A DNA stretch of 64,000 nt from Anaeromicropila populeti (GTDB lineage Bacteria; Bacillota; Clostridia; Lachnospirales; Lachnospiraceae), in NCBI RefSeq assembly GCF_900112775.1, contig NZ_FOYZ01000017.1, positions 23,039 through 87,038 of the forward strand, written 5' to 3'. The position numbers and the translations under genes were made by a program. This document shows, piece after piece, positions 9,865 through 19,137 of the stretch; the first letter of the stretch is position 1, and each line of letters opens with the position of its first letter. The notes beneath the pieces were generated by a model. The model saw only the letters and a program-made list of their open reading frames with translations, was not told where the DNA came from and made no database searches.

Positions 9865-9911
9865 TGCCTCTTGTGGCAAGCAAAGTCTATTTGCATCTAC
9901 CATAAGAGGCA
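9865..9911. other. Inverted repeat between two ABC loci
   Basis: TGCCTCTT and AAGAGGCA are separated by 31 bases. There is no clear U tract, so this may be a weak terminator for the small gene cluster to its right or a remnant. Nothing else is recognisable between the two loci. Confidence 0.35.
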
Positions 9912-9965
9912 CGCTAATATTATTTATTATAATACTTTCCTTCATATATCTCATTTAATTTTAGC

Positions 9966-10229
9966 CTATTTATTTGAATAATGTTCTTGTTTTAATTTTT
10001 CATTACTTTTTCTATTGTTAGGGAAAAAGTAAACTTTTGTTTCAAAATACACTTCTTTTCCATATTGAATATCTGTTTCATGACACCAATTTACAATCTT
10101 ATACGTTAGTGATGAATATACATCTGAATTTCCATCTTCTAAAATCTCATGCTTATATGGAAAAAATAAAATTAGCAAGAAAATAACACCTATTACAATA
10201 CTTAATACTTTTTTCTTTTTTTTACTCAT
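9966..10229 (-). CDS. Small single-pass membrane protein, unknown
   Basis: The 87-residue product begins with a Lys-rich stretch and one membrane helix (residues 8-24), leaving a 60-residue outward domain. The motif SLTYKIVNW and a Tyr/Phe-rich segment VYFFPNNRKS recall a family of small Clostridial proteins of unknown function. It is the last gene of the peptide/ABC locus, 47 bases after the ATPase, so it could be an accessory or immunity protein; that is inferred from position only. Confidence 0.6.
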   Translation of the reverse strand: MSKKKKKVLSIVIGVIFLLILFFPYKHEILEDGNSDVYSSLTYKIVNWCHETDIQYGKEVYFETKVYFFPNNRKSNEKLKQEHYSNK

Positions 10230-10276
10230 TTTTATCTCCCTTTTTAATTTTTATAATTATTTTAAGTTACTGTCTT

Positions 10277-10963
10277 CTAATTGCATACTTCCAACTTTCC
10301 ATCTACCATTTTGTAAATCTTGCTACAAAATTGAGCCACTTCATTATCATGAGTTACAATAATTATAGTCTTTCCACTCTGATTTAATGCTTTAAAAATG
10401 CTCATAATTTCCATTGAAGTTATAGTATCCAATGCACCTGTTGGTTCGTCAGCAAGGATTAATTCTGGATCATTTACTATTGCTCTCGCTATAGCAACTC
10501 TTTGTCTTTGACCACCAGACAGATTTGCCGCCAATTCTTTCTCCTTATCTTCTATTCCCAATTTCACCAGTATATCTCTAGCTATTTTATTTTGTAATCT
10601 CCATTTCATATGTTTTTTTGAATACGAAAAAGGAATTCTTATGTTCTCCATAACAGTCAATTTTTCTATCAATGCAAACTCCTGTAACACAAACCCTATT
10701 TTTGAATTTCTCATTTCTGCTTTCTTTTTCTCATTCAATTGTTCAACATCTATACCAAATAACTTATATTTTCCAGCACTTTTTCTATCTAGCAATCCCA
10801 AAATATTTAGTAAAGTCGATTTCCCAGATCCTGATACACCTTGAATAGCTATCATACTTCCTTTACAAATTTTCAAATTACTTCCCCTTATTGCATGTAT
10901 TGGATTCTCTTTTTTACCATAGTATTTTTCAATACCTTCCATTTCAATTAAAAAATCATCCAT
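10277..10963 (-). CDS. ABC transporter ATP-binding protein, MacB/LolD type
   Basis: This 228-residue ATPase has Walker A GVSGSGKST, signature LSGGQRQR, Walker B LILADEPTGALD and the switch His in IVTHD. Length and sequence match ATPases that work with FtsX-like permeases in the MacB, LolD and lactococcin-972 export groups. Its ATG shares a base with the stop of the permease gene upstream. It would hydrolyse ATP to drive the two neighbouring permeases in export, extrusion or self-protection. Confidence 0.92.
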   Translation of the reverse strand: MDDFLIEMEGIEKYYGKKENPIHAIRGSNLKICKGSMIAIQGVSGSGKSTLLNILGLLDRKSAGKYKLFGIDVEQLNEKKKAEMRNSKIGFVLQEFALIEKLTVMENIRIPFSYSKKHMKWRLQNKIARDILVKLGIEDKEKELAANLSGGQRQRVAIARAIVNDPELILADEPTGALDTITSMEIMSIFKALNQSGKTIIIVTHDNEVAQFCSKIYKMVDGKLEVCN

Positions 10964-12132
10964 TACTCATCCCTCCTAGTCAATTGACTTATTTTACACG
11001 TATACAGTAACTTAACTGGCAACACAGCAGTTAAAATAATGATTAAAGTACTTATTATTATTGAATATATAAATTTTTCACCAAATCCAAAAAAATACAC
11101 GCTAAACATCATTGGTATCAGCATTGCCATAAAAATTTGATAAAACAATTGTTTTACTAAGTCACTAATTCTTGCCCCACATATTAAATGTATTGCATAA
11201 TTTTTTACATTTTTTCTAATGTACAAAGAAAGACTTGCAGACATTCCCGATACCGCAAAAATAAAAATAATACTCGCCACCATAAATTCATACATTATCT
11301 GCGGTAATACATGATTTATATAATCACTCATAAACTCCTTATACATTTTATATGAAATATTTAGTAAATCAATATTATTACCAAATTTTTCTATACTTTT
11401 TATATTTGATAAATTATCAGTTATTAATACAGTAGAGTCGATTGCCATATGAAAATCAGATAAACTAAAACATTTATTAATAAAACCATCTGACATGGGG
11501 AAAAAAAATGAATTATTTAAGTTATTATTTATTCCAATATAATACAAATCTGGATAACAAGAATTATAATCTAAAATTCCTACAACAATTCCTCTGTACT
11601 GCATCCCAGTGCCACCATGACTAAATTTATACTCTTGTCCTATTTTATATTGATTTCTTAAATTAAACCCTATAACTACTGGTATCACGTCATTGTTTGA
11701 AGTAAAATCTTCGTTACTGAACAATCTACCTTTATAAGCACCAATATGAAATGTATCAAAAAAATTTTTACTTGCTACCTTTTCATTTATAACACCTCCA
11801 TTGGCTGGTATACTTAAATCATAGCCAAAAACAGTGTACCCATTCATATCATCATAACTATATATTTTATCTAATAGTGTCTTTAAACCAATGACCGAAT
11901 TATCTTCGTTGCTAAACATTCGACTTATGCGTTCATCTGTTGTTGAATCTGTAGCCACATAAAAATCTACACTTTTTAGTCCTTCCATCTTTTTTATACC
12001 ACTATATAATATTTTTAAGTCTGTAAACGCTACTGTCATTAAGTAGATAATAACAATTAATTGAATAACAAAGCAAATAAATGTACGTTTACTATTTGCT
12101 ATAGCTCTACAGGCATACTCAATTTGATTCAT
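10963..12132 (-). CDS. FtsX-like ABC permease (second of two)
   Basis: The topology is one N-terminal membrane helix (about residues 17-38), a large extracellular loop of roughly 220 residues and three C-terminal helices, the FtsX/MacB pattern. The ATG eight bases after GAGG is chosen; the upstream GTG has no site. It starts three bases after the other permease ends, and ends overlapping the ATPase. The composition is very AT rich with many Ile, Asn and Lys codons, richer than the neighbouring housekeeping genes, which hints at acquisition by transfer. Confidence 0.82.
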   Translation of the reverse strand: MNQIEYACRAIANSKRTFICFVIQLIVIIYLMTVAFTDLKILYSGIKKMEGLKSVDFYVATDSTTDERISRMFSNEDNSVIGLKTLLDKIYSYDDMNGYTVFGYDLSIPANGGVINEKVASKNFFDTFHIGAYKGRLFSNEDFTSNNDVIPVVIGFNLRNQYKIGQEYKFSHGGTGMQYRGIVVGILDYNSCYPDLYYIGINNNLNNSFFFPMSDGFINKCFSLSDFHMAIDSTVLITDNLSNIKSIEKFGNNIDLLNISYKMYKEFMSDYINHVLPQIMYEFMVASIIFIFAVSGMSASLSLYIRKNVKNYAIHLICGARISDLVKQLFYQIFMAMLIPMMFSVYFFGFGEKFIYSIIISTLIIILTAVLPVKLLYTCKISQLTRRDE

Positions 12133-12134
12133 CA

Positions 12135-13205
12135 CTAACACCTCACGCTAAATAAACTCTTTCTTGCATCTTTATTGAAAAGCATAATACATATTGTAAT
12201 TAACCCCAATAAAATGGATAAAAAATATGAAATAAATATTGTTGAAAATGAAAAACTAAATCCCGAAAATATCAGCATGTTCACATGTGATAGTATGTAT
12301 GCAACTAGTAATCCTATTAAATAAGAAAAAGATATCAAACCAATATAGTTAAAAAGTAACATTTTAATAATTTCAAAAGAAGTTGCACCCACAACCCTAC
12401 GCACAGCAATTTCCTTTTTTCTTCCATCAACCCAATATATATTTACATTTATAAGATTCAGCAATACCATGAGCAATACTAAAATTAAAGCCGAAAACGA
12501 TGTGTTTTGGACAGATATTGTTCTGTTCAGAATTGTCAAAAATGGTTCTTTTTCATCGTATTTATTAATTTCTATAATATTCTGTAATTCTTTATTTTTA
12601 TACAATATTTCCTTCCAATTTTCGCAATCAAAATAATAATTCCCCTCCATTTCTTCAGAAAGTAACATTGCACCACTCTTCAGATTATAATAAGCAACAG
12701 AATCCTTATTAATTTTATTCTTACGCTTTTTATAAACACCAATCACTTCAAAGCTTTTATTATCATAAATATAATATTGTTTTCCTTCTGCCTCAATACA
12801 TTGTCCAACTAATTCATCGGAAATTAATATTACATTCTTTTCTTCTAAAAAATCTTTTTCATTCATATTACGTCCTGAAATTAAATCTAATGATATTTCT
12901 TTATTATTTGTATAATATATACCACTAATTTGTTTCTCATTAACTTTCATTAAGTAAAAAGGAGCACTCAACTCATCAATAGTATCTAATAATTCATTAA
13001 TTTTTATTTTATTATTAGTATCATTTGTCCTAATATTAAAGGAAACATACTTTGTTGATAAGCCATCTGGAGGAATTTGTATCATCTTATAGGTATAAAC
13101 AAGACTAGCAAAAAATAATACCACTAAAATACTAATAAAAGCATTGATAATAATAATATATATAGACTTCTCTAATAAATATTTAATAATAGCACCACCA
13201 TTCAT
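12135..13205 (-). CDS. FtsX-like ABC permease (first of two)
   Basis: Again one N-terminal helix (about 12-38), a large outer loop and three C-terminal helices. KKEIAVRRVVGA before the third helix is the conserved FtsX-family coupling segment. The ATG start has no visible Shine-Dalgarno sequence and lies 22 bases after a hairpin, so translation or transcription entering this gene may be limited relative to the peptide gene upstream. Two separate half-size permeases here replace the single long permease usual in lactococcin-972 systems. Substrate unknown. Confidence 0.8.
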   Translation of the reverse strand: MNGGAIIKYLLEKSIYIIIINAFISILVVLFFASLVYTYKMIQIPPDGLSTKYVSFNIRTNDTNNKIKINELLDTIDELSAPFYLMKVNEKQISGIYYTNNKEISLDLISGRNMNEKDFLEEKNVILISDELVGQCIEAEGKQYYIYDNKSFEVIGVYKKRKNKINKDSVAYYNLKSGAMLLSEEMEGNYYFDCENWKEILYKNKELQNIIEINKYDEKEPFLTILNRTISVQNTSFSALILVLLMVLLNLINVNIYWVDGRKKEIAVRRVVGATSFEIIKMLLFNYIGLISFSYLIGLLVAYILSHVNMLIFSGFSFSFSTIFISYFLSILLGLITICIMLFNKDARKSLFSVRC

Positions 13206-13226
13206 ATTCAAAATTACTTTTTAAGA

Positions 13227-13254
13227 ACGCTATATCTCAATCCTGAAATAGCGT
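13227..13254 (-). terminator. Hairpin between secreted peptide and permease genes (attenuator candidate)
   Basis: ACGCTAT and ATAGCGT pair around a 14-base loop, extended by G-U pairs. Only an imperfect T tract follows on the minus strand. Such a leaky terminator would give high peptide but low transporter expression, an arrangement common in bacteriocin operons. Confidence 0.6.
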
Positions 13255-13291
13255 CCTTAAATTTTATTTCTGTAAAAAATATAAATATGTA

Positions 13292-13684
13292 TTATGCAAA
13301 TGGTATAAAATTATATGAGAAAACAGTTGAATCAGCAAACAAGCTTATTTGATCCCATACACTTACATCCGTAGAATAAGTCGAACCGTCTACCCACGAT
13401 GGAGCTTTTGCTGTATATTTTGCTCCTCCTATTACACTTTTACCATCTCTTTTGTAATTAATACATGCTTGCTTGATGAATGCACCATCAAAAGCACTAA
13501 AATCATGAGATGGAACAAATTGAATATATCCATCATATCCCAACTGTGTTATCCATTCATCACTAGTGCAATAATTAACGCTATCTCCATATCTATAATG
13601 TTGAAACCAAGCACTACATTGTTCCGTTTTTGCAGTAATTAGCAAAACCGCTACTACTAAACATACTGATAAAAATTTTTTCAT
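13292..13684 (-). CDS. Secreted 130-residue peptide/protein, bacteriocin-like candidate
   Basis: I do not recognise a family. A signal peptide covers residues 1-25 (KKFLSVCLVVAVLLI core, likely cut after QCSA), leaving a mature chain of about 105 residues that starts WFQHYRYGDS. The mature part has two Cys (YCTSD and QACIN), which could form one disulfide, and is rich in Trp, Tyr, Phe, Ser and Asp. The aromatic start and the VFSYNF end recall lactococcin-972-like proteins only loosely. The gene is followed by a hairpin, two FtsX permeases and an ATPase on the same strand. This layout suggests a secreted antimicrobial or signal with its export/immunity transporter; the function is inferred. 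Confidence 0.6.
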   Translation of the reverse strand: MKKFLSVCLVVAVLLITAKTEQCSAWFQHYRYGDSVNYCTSDEWITQLGYDGYIQFVPSHDFSAFDGAFIKQACINYKRDGKSVIGGAKYTAKAPSWVDGSTYSTDVSVWDQISLFADSTVFSYNFIPFA

Positions 13685-13828
13685 CTTAACCTACATTTGT
13701 TAATAATTTATTATAATTGTACAATTATTTACATAGTTTGCATTATTTTTTGTTTTTTGTCAAGTTTATTATTTTTATAAAATATACTCCGTAATGGTAT
13801 GACTCACTTCTCACTTGCAATCTAATAA

Positions 13829-13867
13829 ACTCCAGAAAAGTAAAAAACACTCTTTCCTGGAGTTTTT
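13829..13867 (-). terminator. Terminator of the pectinesterase gene
   Basis: A 12-base-pair stem with one mismatch (ACTCCAGAAAAG with CTTTCCTGGAGT) and an 11-base loop follows the pectinesterase stop; T-rich sequence lies on both sides. Confidence 0.8.
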
Positions 13868-13886
13868 ATATGATACATTTAATATT

Positions 13887-15842
13887 TTAGAAAACAGGCG
13901 TCCAGCCTTTTAATACATTATATTTTGTATAATTTGCAGCCTGGCTTGCTGTCAATACTTTTCTTGTACCAGACACCCTGGCTCCTGCTCCTTGACTATT
14001 ATATTCGTAAAATCTTCCGTGTGAGGCAGAAACTCCAGACATGGAAGTCCAACCGACTGAATTAATGTGTGCTTCCATGGTACAATTCAAATATGCAACC
14101 GCTGCTTTATCTACTGAGGTTCCACTTGGACACCATGGCCTTCCTAAATAAACTGAGCTATCAGCCATTCCCGATTCCCTCGTTAATTTGCAGCTTTCAA
14201 ATACGAATCCATACGTTTCATTAATACTGGTTCTTGCCGCTGTAATATAACCATTGTTACTGCTGCTTCCTCTGTCTAATGAACAAATTTCACAATTCTC
14301 GAAATATGCCTGGCTTCTTCCAAATATAAAATCCACGTCTCCTTCAATCAGACATTTATAAAAATACTGTGTTCCGCCATCGCATAAAAGAGTATCTTGA
14401 TTGCCTGAAATCTTACAATTATGAAAAGCAATCTGACTTCCCGTAGCGCTAAGTGCTACTGCCTGCTCATTACTATTCCCTTGTTCAACAAAAGAATTTG
14501 ATATTGTAATATTTTCAAGAATTATATTGCTTCCTTTTATAAATACAGAAGCACTGCCGCCTGTACCGTATGTTCCTCCGCTTCCATTACTCTTACCATT
14601 ATAGTTGTCATATGTAATAATCGTCTTATCACGGTTTTCACCTATTATATGCACATTCTTTTTGCCACTATCAATTGTTACAACTTCTTTATAAGTTCCA
14701 GCCTTCACATAAATAGTAGTAGTTGAACTTGAATTGTTTGTGACACTGCTAATTGCTGCCTGCACCGTTTTATAATCCCCACTTCCATCTGTGGCAACAA
14801 TCTTTGCTCCAGCAGGAATAGCGGAACTTACTGGTGTTGGTGTTACTACTGGAGTCTGTGTTACTGTCGGTGTTGAATTCGCTTCAATTTTCATGTAATA
14901 AATTCCTACATTATCTACAGATGGATACAGCACATAAGTACCTGCTGATGGTATCTGATATACCAATTTTGATAATACACTTGGCAGGGTGTCATAGCTT
15001 TCTAAATCTGTACCATTATAATTCAATGTTAATGCACGATTTGTACTTCCGCCACTCATTGCATATACCGTAAGTGTTCCTTTTGCTGTAGCAGTAAAAG
15101 AGATCGCCCGCTTAGTAGTAGTTCCTTTACCACCTGACTTTGCACGTTTTGTAAAACTCATGTCATCCAATGTACGGCTGCTGGAATCAACTGTCCACGA
15201 AGCACCTCCCATAATAAAATGAAACCCATTTACCGTAAAATCAGACGTATAGCTGCCACTTGCTATATCAGTTGATACATTTAATTCATGTCTAAAACCT
15301 GTTACTGCTGGTGTTGGCGTTACCACGATTGGTGTTGGTGTCACCACGATCGGTGTTGGTGTCACCACTATTGGCGTTGGCGTTACTACGATCGGTGTCG
15401 GCGTCACTGTTAATTGTGCTGCATTGTATTCCACTCCGCCAATTGAATAGTACAGTTCATAAGAATAATTTTCTGGTATAGTTCCTGACCCCAGCATTCC
15501 AAATGAAACTGTACTTCCATTAGAAATACATGCATTCCATGATTCTGGCTGAATTATGTAACTGCTGTCTGATTCTGATATTTTAGCACACCATATACTG
15601 GTGATGGTAAAATCAGATTTACTTAGCTCTAACCGCCAGCTTTCAATTCCTTGTCCAGTGTTATTGGCTAATGCAATACTCATATTATAACCACCATAAT
15701 ATGATGTTGCAGATGTACTAAACGAAAAACCACTACTTGCCTGAACTGGTCTGGTGCCCATATCACCAGCAACAGCTATTAAACTACAAATAAGTGTCAG
15801 CGTCAGTACAAAAGATAGTACCTTGTTTCTCTTTGCTTTCAT
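13887..15842 (-). CDS. Modular secreted pectinesterase (CE8) with CBM-like domains
   Basis: Residues 1-35 are a signal peptide. Residues 36-145 form a CBM2-like sandwich, then a VVTPTPI repeat linker (146-180), a second beta-rich domain (183-322) of the type found attached to pectate lyases and pectinesterases, another Thr/Pro linker and the CE8 beta-helix (345-651). Catalytic motifs are GNQDT (Asp483), GDVDFIFG (Asp504 as nucleophile) and LGRPW for the substrate Arg. The enzyme removes methyl esters from homogalacturonan outside the cell, preparing it for lyases. It is divergent from the M16 protease gene. Start: ATG with GGAGG close upstream. Confidence 0.92.
   Translation of the reverse strand: MKAKRNKVLSFVLTLTLICSLIAVAGDMGTRPVQASSGFSFSTSATSYYGGYNMSIALANNTGQGIESWRLELSKSDFTITSIWCAKISESDSSYIIQPESWNACISNGSTVSFGMLGSGTIPENYSYELYYSIGGVEYNAAQLTVTPTPIVVTPTPIVVTPTPIVVTPTPIVVTPTPAVTGFRHELNVSTDIASGSYTSDFTVNGFHFIMGGASWTVDSSSRTLDDMSFTKRAKSGGKGTTTKRAISFTATAKGTLTVYAMSGGSTNRALTLNYNGTDLESYDTLPSVLSKLVYQIPSAGTYVLYPSVDNVGIYYMKIEANSTPTVTQTPVVTPTPVSSAIPAGAKIVATDGSGDYKTVQAAISSVTNNSSSTTTIYVKAGTYKEVVTIDSGKKNVHIIGENRDKTIITYDNYNGKSNGSGGTYGTGGSASVFIKGSNIILENITISNSFVEQGNSNEQAVALSATGSQIAFHNCKISGNQDTLLCDGGTQYFYKCLIEGDVDFIFGRSQAYFENCEICSLDRGSSSNNGYITAARTSINETYGFVFESCKLTRESGMADSSVYLGRPWCPSGTSVDKAAVAYLNCTMEAHINSVGWTSMSGVSASHGRFYEYNSQGAGARVSGTRKVLTASQAANYTKYNVLKGWTPVF
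15300..15405. repeat. 21-bp tandem repeats encoding the Pro/Thr linker
   Basis: Four to five imperfect 21-base units encode repeated VVTPTPI heptads in the pectinesterase. Units differ at third positions, so they are not a recent expansion, but slippage here would change linker length without breaking the frame. Confidence 0.85.
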
Positions 15843-15992
15843 TTTTGTAAACCTCCTATATTTAATATTTACCCTTTTATTTTATCATAGATAAAGTGTG
15901 AAAAACAATTTGCAATACTTTTTACTATCCAAAAACCATCTGTTATTCTTAAGATTTTTTAATAATAACTTAAGCATTTTCCATTATTTACA

Positions 15993-16001
15993 TGGTATAA
16001 T
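15993..16001 (+). promoter_or_regulatory. Candidate extended -10 promoter of the M16 protease gene
   Basis: TGG followed by a perfect TATAAT lies 40 bases before the ATG; no convincing -35 box is seen. The 198-base gap must also hold the divergent pectinesterase promoter. Confidence 0.5.
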
Positions 16002-16040
16002 AAAATTTGTTATTATTATTTTTAAGGAGGGTTACTTATA

Positions 16041-19000
16041 ATGAAAAAACGTTTACTATCGATTCTGTTAGCATTATGTCTAATTGTGCAAGGTACCATT
16101 ATTTTTTCTCCAGACATTTTGTTTGCAGCAGAATCTACAACCACATCTACTGAGAATCCAAATGTAGGTTCTGTAATCTCTGGCTTTTCAGTGCAACAAA
16201 TCACATATGATACTACAACAAAATCAACTAATATTTTATTAACCCACGTTAAAACAGGAGCTAAAATGCTTGTCATTCAAAACAGCGATCTGAACCGTGG
16301 CTTTGCTGTTGGCTTTAATACACCAGCTGAAAATGATAAGGGTACCAACCATATTATTGAACATTCTCTTCTTGGTGGAAGTGAAAAATATCCAACAAAT
16401 AATCTAATTTTTAACGTAGCCAACACAACCTATACTTCTTTTATCAATGCATTTACCATGCAGAACATGACGATGTTTCCAGTCTGTTCAGCAAGTGAAA
16501 AGCAGCTCATGAAGCTGACGGATATCTATATGGATTCTGTTTACCATCCTTTGGTTGCAAAAGATGAAAAAATCTTTCAGCGAGAGGCATGGCGCTATGA
16601 ATTGGAAAAGTCATCATCTGCCATTTCCGTAACAGGCATTGTATATAATGAAATGAAGGGGAATTTTGGAGATATTCAGTCAACTGCTGTCTCATATGCA
16701 AAAAAGGCTATTTTCCCAGATACCAATCAAGGTAACATCTCTGGTGGAGTTCCTAAGGATATCCTGACGCTTACATACAAGGAATTCTTAAAAACTTACA
16801 AAAAATACTATCATCCATCTAATAGTATTATGGTCTTATATGGTGATGTAGATTATAAAGCGTTTTTAGAAATGCTGAATTCAAATTATCTGTCTGACTA
16901 CAGCAAAAAGACAATTTCCATAAAACGCCAGACACAAACTGCCTTTTCAAAATTAAAGGAAAAGACCTTTTCATTTCCAGCAGCAAAGGGCACAAGTACG
17001 AAAAATCAAGCTGTGATTGACCTTGTATTTGCAACCTCAGATTTGAAGAAATTAGGAATTACAAATTACGCTGCACTTAGCTTAATTGCAAGTATATTAA
17101 ATGCTGATACTGGTGAATTTAAACAGGCTCTGGTTAATAGTAAAATTGCGGAATCCTACTCCATTTCCATTAGCAGTGATACCTATCAGCCCGTTATTCA
17201 CTTTATCGCAACCAATGCGGATTCTTCTAAAAAGAAAGCATTTTATAACTTGGTTATGAAGGAATTAAAGAACACTGTAAAAAATGGCATTGACAAAGAA
17301 TTAATCAAGTCTGTTATATCCTCTATGAAATTCCAGAATGTTCTTGGAACAGAAGGAAATGTTGCCGTAAATTCCTTAATGACTGCTTGTCTCTACGAAA
17401 ATATTTTTGGTGATCCAACAATTGACATAACAAGTTATTTTACATCTATTGAAAAGAAATTAGATACTAAATATTTAGAAAACCTTATTAATAAATATCT
17501 TGTTAAAAATAAGCTTGTATGCCTGACAGCCACTGTTCCAAAAGCAGGATTACTAGAAAAAGAGGAAGCTGCTCTAACTAAAAAGTTGAAAAAACTGAAA
17601 AGTTCTATGACAAAAAAAGAAGTGGCTGCCCTTGTAAAATCTACTTCCTCATTTAACACTTGGAACAGTCAGGAAACATCCTCTGACGTTTTATCCTCAA
17701 TGAGAGCAATCTCTGGAAAAGATATTCCTGTAGAAGTAAAGGATTATCAGGTAACTGATACTACTGTAAATGGAGCCCGTTTTATATCTGCTCTTGCAGA
17801 TATAGCAGAAGTTGGTGAGATTACTATGAACTTTAATGAAAGTCATCTTTCCAAAGAAGAGTTATTGTATCTGAATTTTTATAGTGATATGCTAACTTAT
17901 GGAATGCCAACGAAAAACAGAACAGAAAGCCAGGTTTTGAATCAGCAGATATCTGAAACATATGGATTTAATGTGGATGTGTCTGTCAATAACGGTAACT
18001 TAACTGGAACAGCTGCTTATCCTTCCTTTACATTAAACTATACTGGATTTAGCAACAACTATTCCAATACCTTAGACCTTAGCTCAGATGTTTTATTAAA
18101 TTCTGATTTAACAAAGACATCTACCTATGCTGCACGTGCCATTAGTTATATTAAAGCAGATTATGCTGCTACCTTCTCTGATCCATTTAGCCTGATGGCA
18201 ATGCGTGCTGCTGCGAAAACAAGTAAACTATGTCAATACTATAATTACCTCAATGGATTAGATTATTATCAATTTGTTATATCATTGGAAAAAGAACTAA
18301 ATTCTAATCCTAAAGCATTACAGACAAAATTGGAAGATGTTCGTAAAAAAGCATTCACAAAAACCAGATTAACGGTTGGATTTGCTGGTGATATGGCATC
18401 TACAAAGGCATTTCAAACAACCCTTCCAGGTTTTTTAAATACTTTACCACAAATGACCTATGCAAATACTTCCTATACCTTGCCTGTACCAGCAGATCGT
18501 GAAGCATTTACTATTAATTCTTCCGTTCAGTACGTGCTGTTTAACTCTTCCCCACTGGGAAATGGAATTACTAAAACAGGAAAGCATGATGTACTTGCAA
18601 CAATGTTAAACAATTTACTTTTTATCCCTGAAATACGTTTAAAAGGTGGGGCTTATGGTGCAGGCGCACAATTTGATTTTTCCAACTATTTGGTCTACTC
18701 ATATCGTGACTGTGACTACTTAAATTCATTAAATGTAATTAATAATAGTGATGAATACCTTACCTCTATACTTCCTTACTTAACGGAAGATATTTTAGAC
18801 AGCTACATTATGTCAACCTATGCTGCTGCGGCTGGGTCAAGCACTGGCGAATTAGGAGGTGCAACATCAGCAATTCACAGCAGACTAAATAATATTACTA
18901 CTGCTGATAAAATAAAATATCTGAATGAAATTAAAAGCACCAGTGCTACAGATATCCAGGGCTTCGTAAAAGACTTATATACGTTAAATGAACACTCTAA

Positions 19001-19076
19001 TTATATTGTTGTTGGTTCTCCTTCCGTAATTGAAGCGCACAAAGATATCTTTGATACGATTACTGCCTTACAGTAA
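16041..19076 (+). CDS. Secreted M16C zinc metallopeptidase (PreP/insulinase-like)
   Basis: The 1011-residue protein has a signal peptide (1-30) and the inverted zinc motif HIIEH at 104-108, in the context GTNHIIEHSLLGGSEKYP that matches presequence-protease-type M16C enzymes. The third ligand is likely the Glu of YNEMKG about 100 residues later. Four M16 lobes fit the length. M16C proteases degrade unfolded peptides inside a closed chamber. Most bacterial M16C members in Firmicutes are cytosolic, so the signal peptide makes this an exported peptide-scavenging enzyme. AAGGAGGG precedes the ATG by about nine bases. Confidence 0.9.
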   Translation: MKKRLLSILLALCLIVQGTIIFSPDILFAAESTTTSTENPNVGSVISGFSVQQITYDTTTKSTNILLTHVKTGAKMLVIQNSDLNRGFAVGFNTPAENDKGTNHIIEHSLLGGSEKYPTNNLIFNVANTTYTSFINAFTMQNMTMFPVCSASEKQLMKLTDIYMDSVYHPLVAKDEKIFQREAWRYELEKSSSAISVTGIVYNEMKGNFGDIQSTAVSYAKKAIFPDTNQGNISGGVPKDILTLTYKEFLKTYKKYYHPSNSIMVLYGDVDYKAFLEMLNSNYLSDYSKKTISIKRQTQTAFSKLKEKTFSFPAAKGTSTKNQAVIDLVFATSDLKKLGITNYAALSLIASILNADTGEFKQALVNSKIAESYSISISSDTYQPVIHFIATNADSSKKKAFYNLVMKELKNTVKNGIDKELIKSVISSMKFQNVLGTEGNVAVNSLMTACLYENIFGDPTIDITSYFTSIEKKLDTKYLENLINKYLVKNKLVCLTATVPKAGLLEKEEAALTKKLKKLKSSMTKKEVAALVKSTSSFNTWNSQETSSDVLSSMRAISGKDIPVEVKDYQVTDTTVNGARFISALADIAEVGEITMNFNESHLSKEELLYLNFYSDMLTYGMPTKNRTESQVLNQQISETYGFNVDVSVNNGNLTGTAAYPSFTLNYTGFSNNYSNTLDLSSDVLLNSDLTKTSTYAARAISYIKADYAATFSDPFSLMAMRAAAKTSKLCQYYNYLNGLDYYQFVISLEKELNSNPKALQTKLEDVRKKAFTKTRLTVGFAGDMASTKAFQTTLPGFLNTLPQMTYANTSYTLPVPADREAFTINSSVQYVLFNSSPLGNGITKTGKHDVLATMLNNLLFIPEIRLKGGAYGAGAQFDFSNYLVYSYRDCDYLNSLNVINNSDEYLTSILPYLTEDILDSYIMSTYAAAAGSSTGELGGATSAIHSRLNNITTADKIKYLNEIKSTSATDIQGFVKDLYTLNEHSNYIVVGSPSVIEAHKDIFDTITALQ

Positions 19077-19088
19077 AATTTCATGATA

Positions 19089-19123
19089 AAATGGTGGAAG
19101 CAACCCAACTGCTTCCACCATTT
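19089..19123. terminator. Bidirectional terminator between convergent M16 and CDF genes
   Basis: A perfect 14-base-pair stem (AATGGTGGAAGCA arm) with a 7-base loop is placed between two convergent stop codons. Confidence 0.92.
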
Positions 19124-19137
19124 CACTATCAAAAATA

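Noticed and set aside
20..9911. The octamer-plus motif AAGAGGCA near position 25 and again at 9904
   Set aside because: It is short, one copy lies inside the PL4 gene, and no further shared sequence surrounds it; chance match.
13292..13684. Calling the secreted peptide a lactococcin-972 family member
   Set aside because: Only the gene layout and loose aromatic features agree; sequence similarity is not clear enough for a family name.
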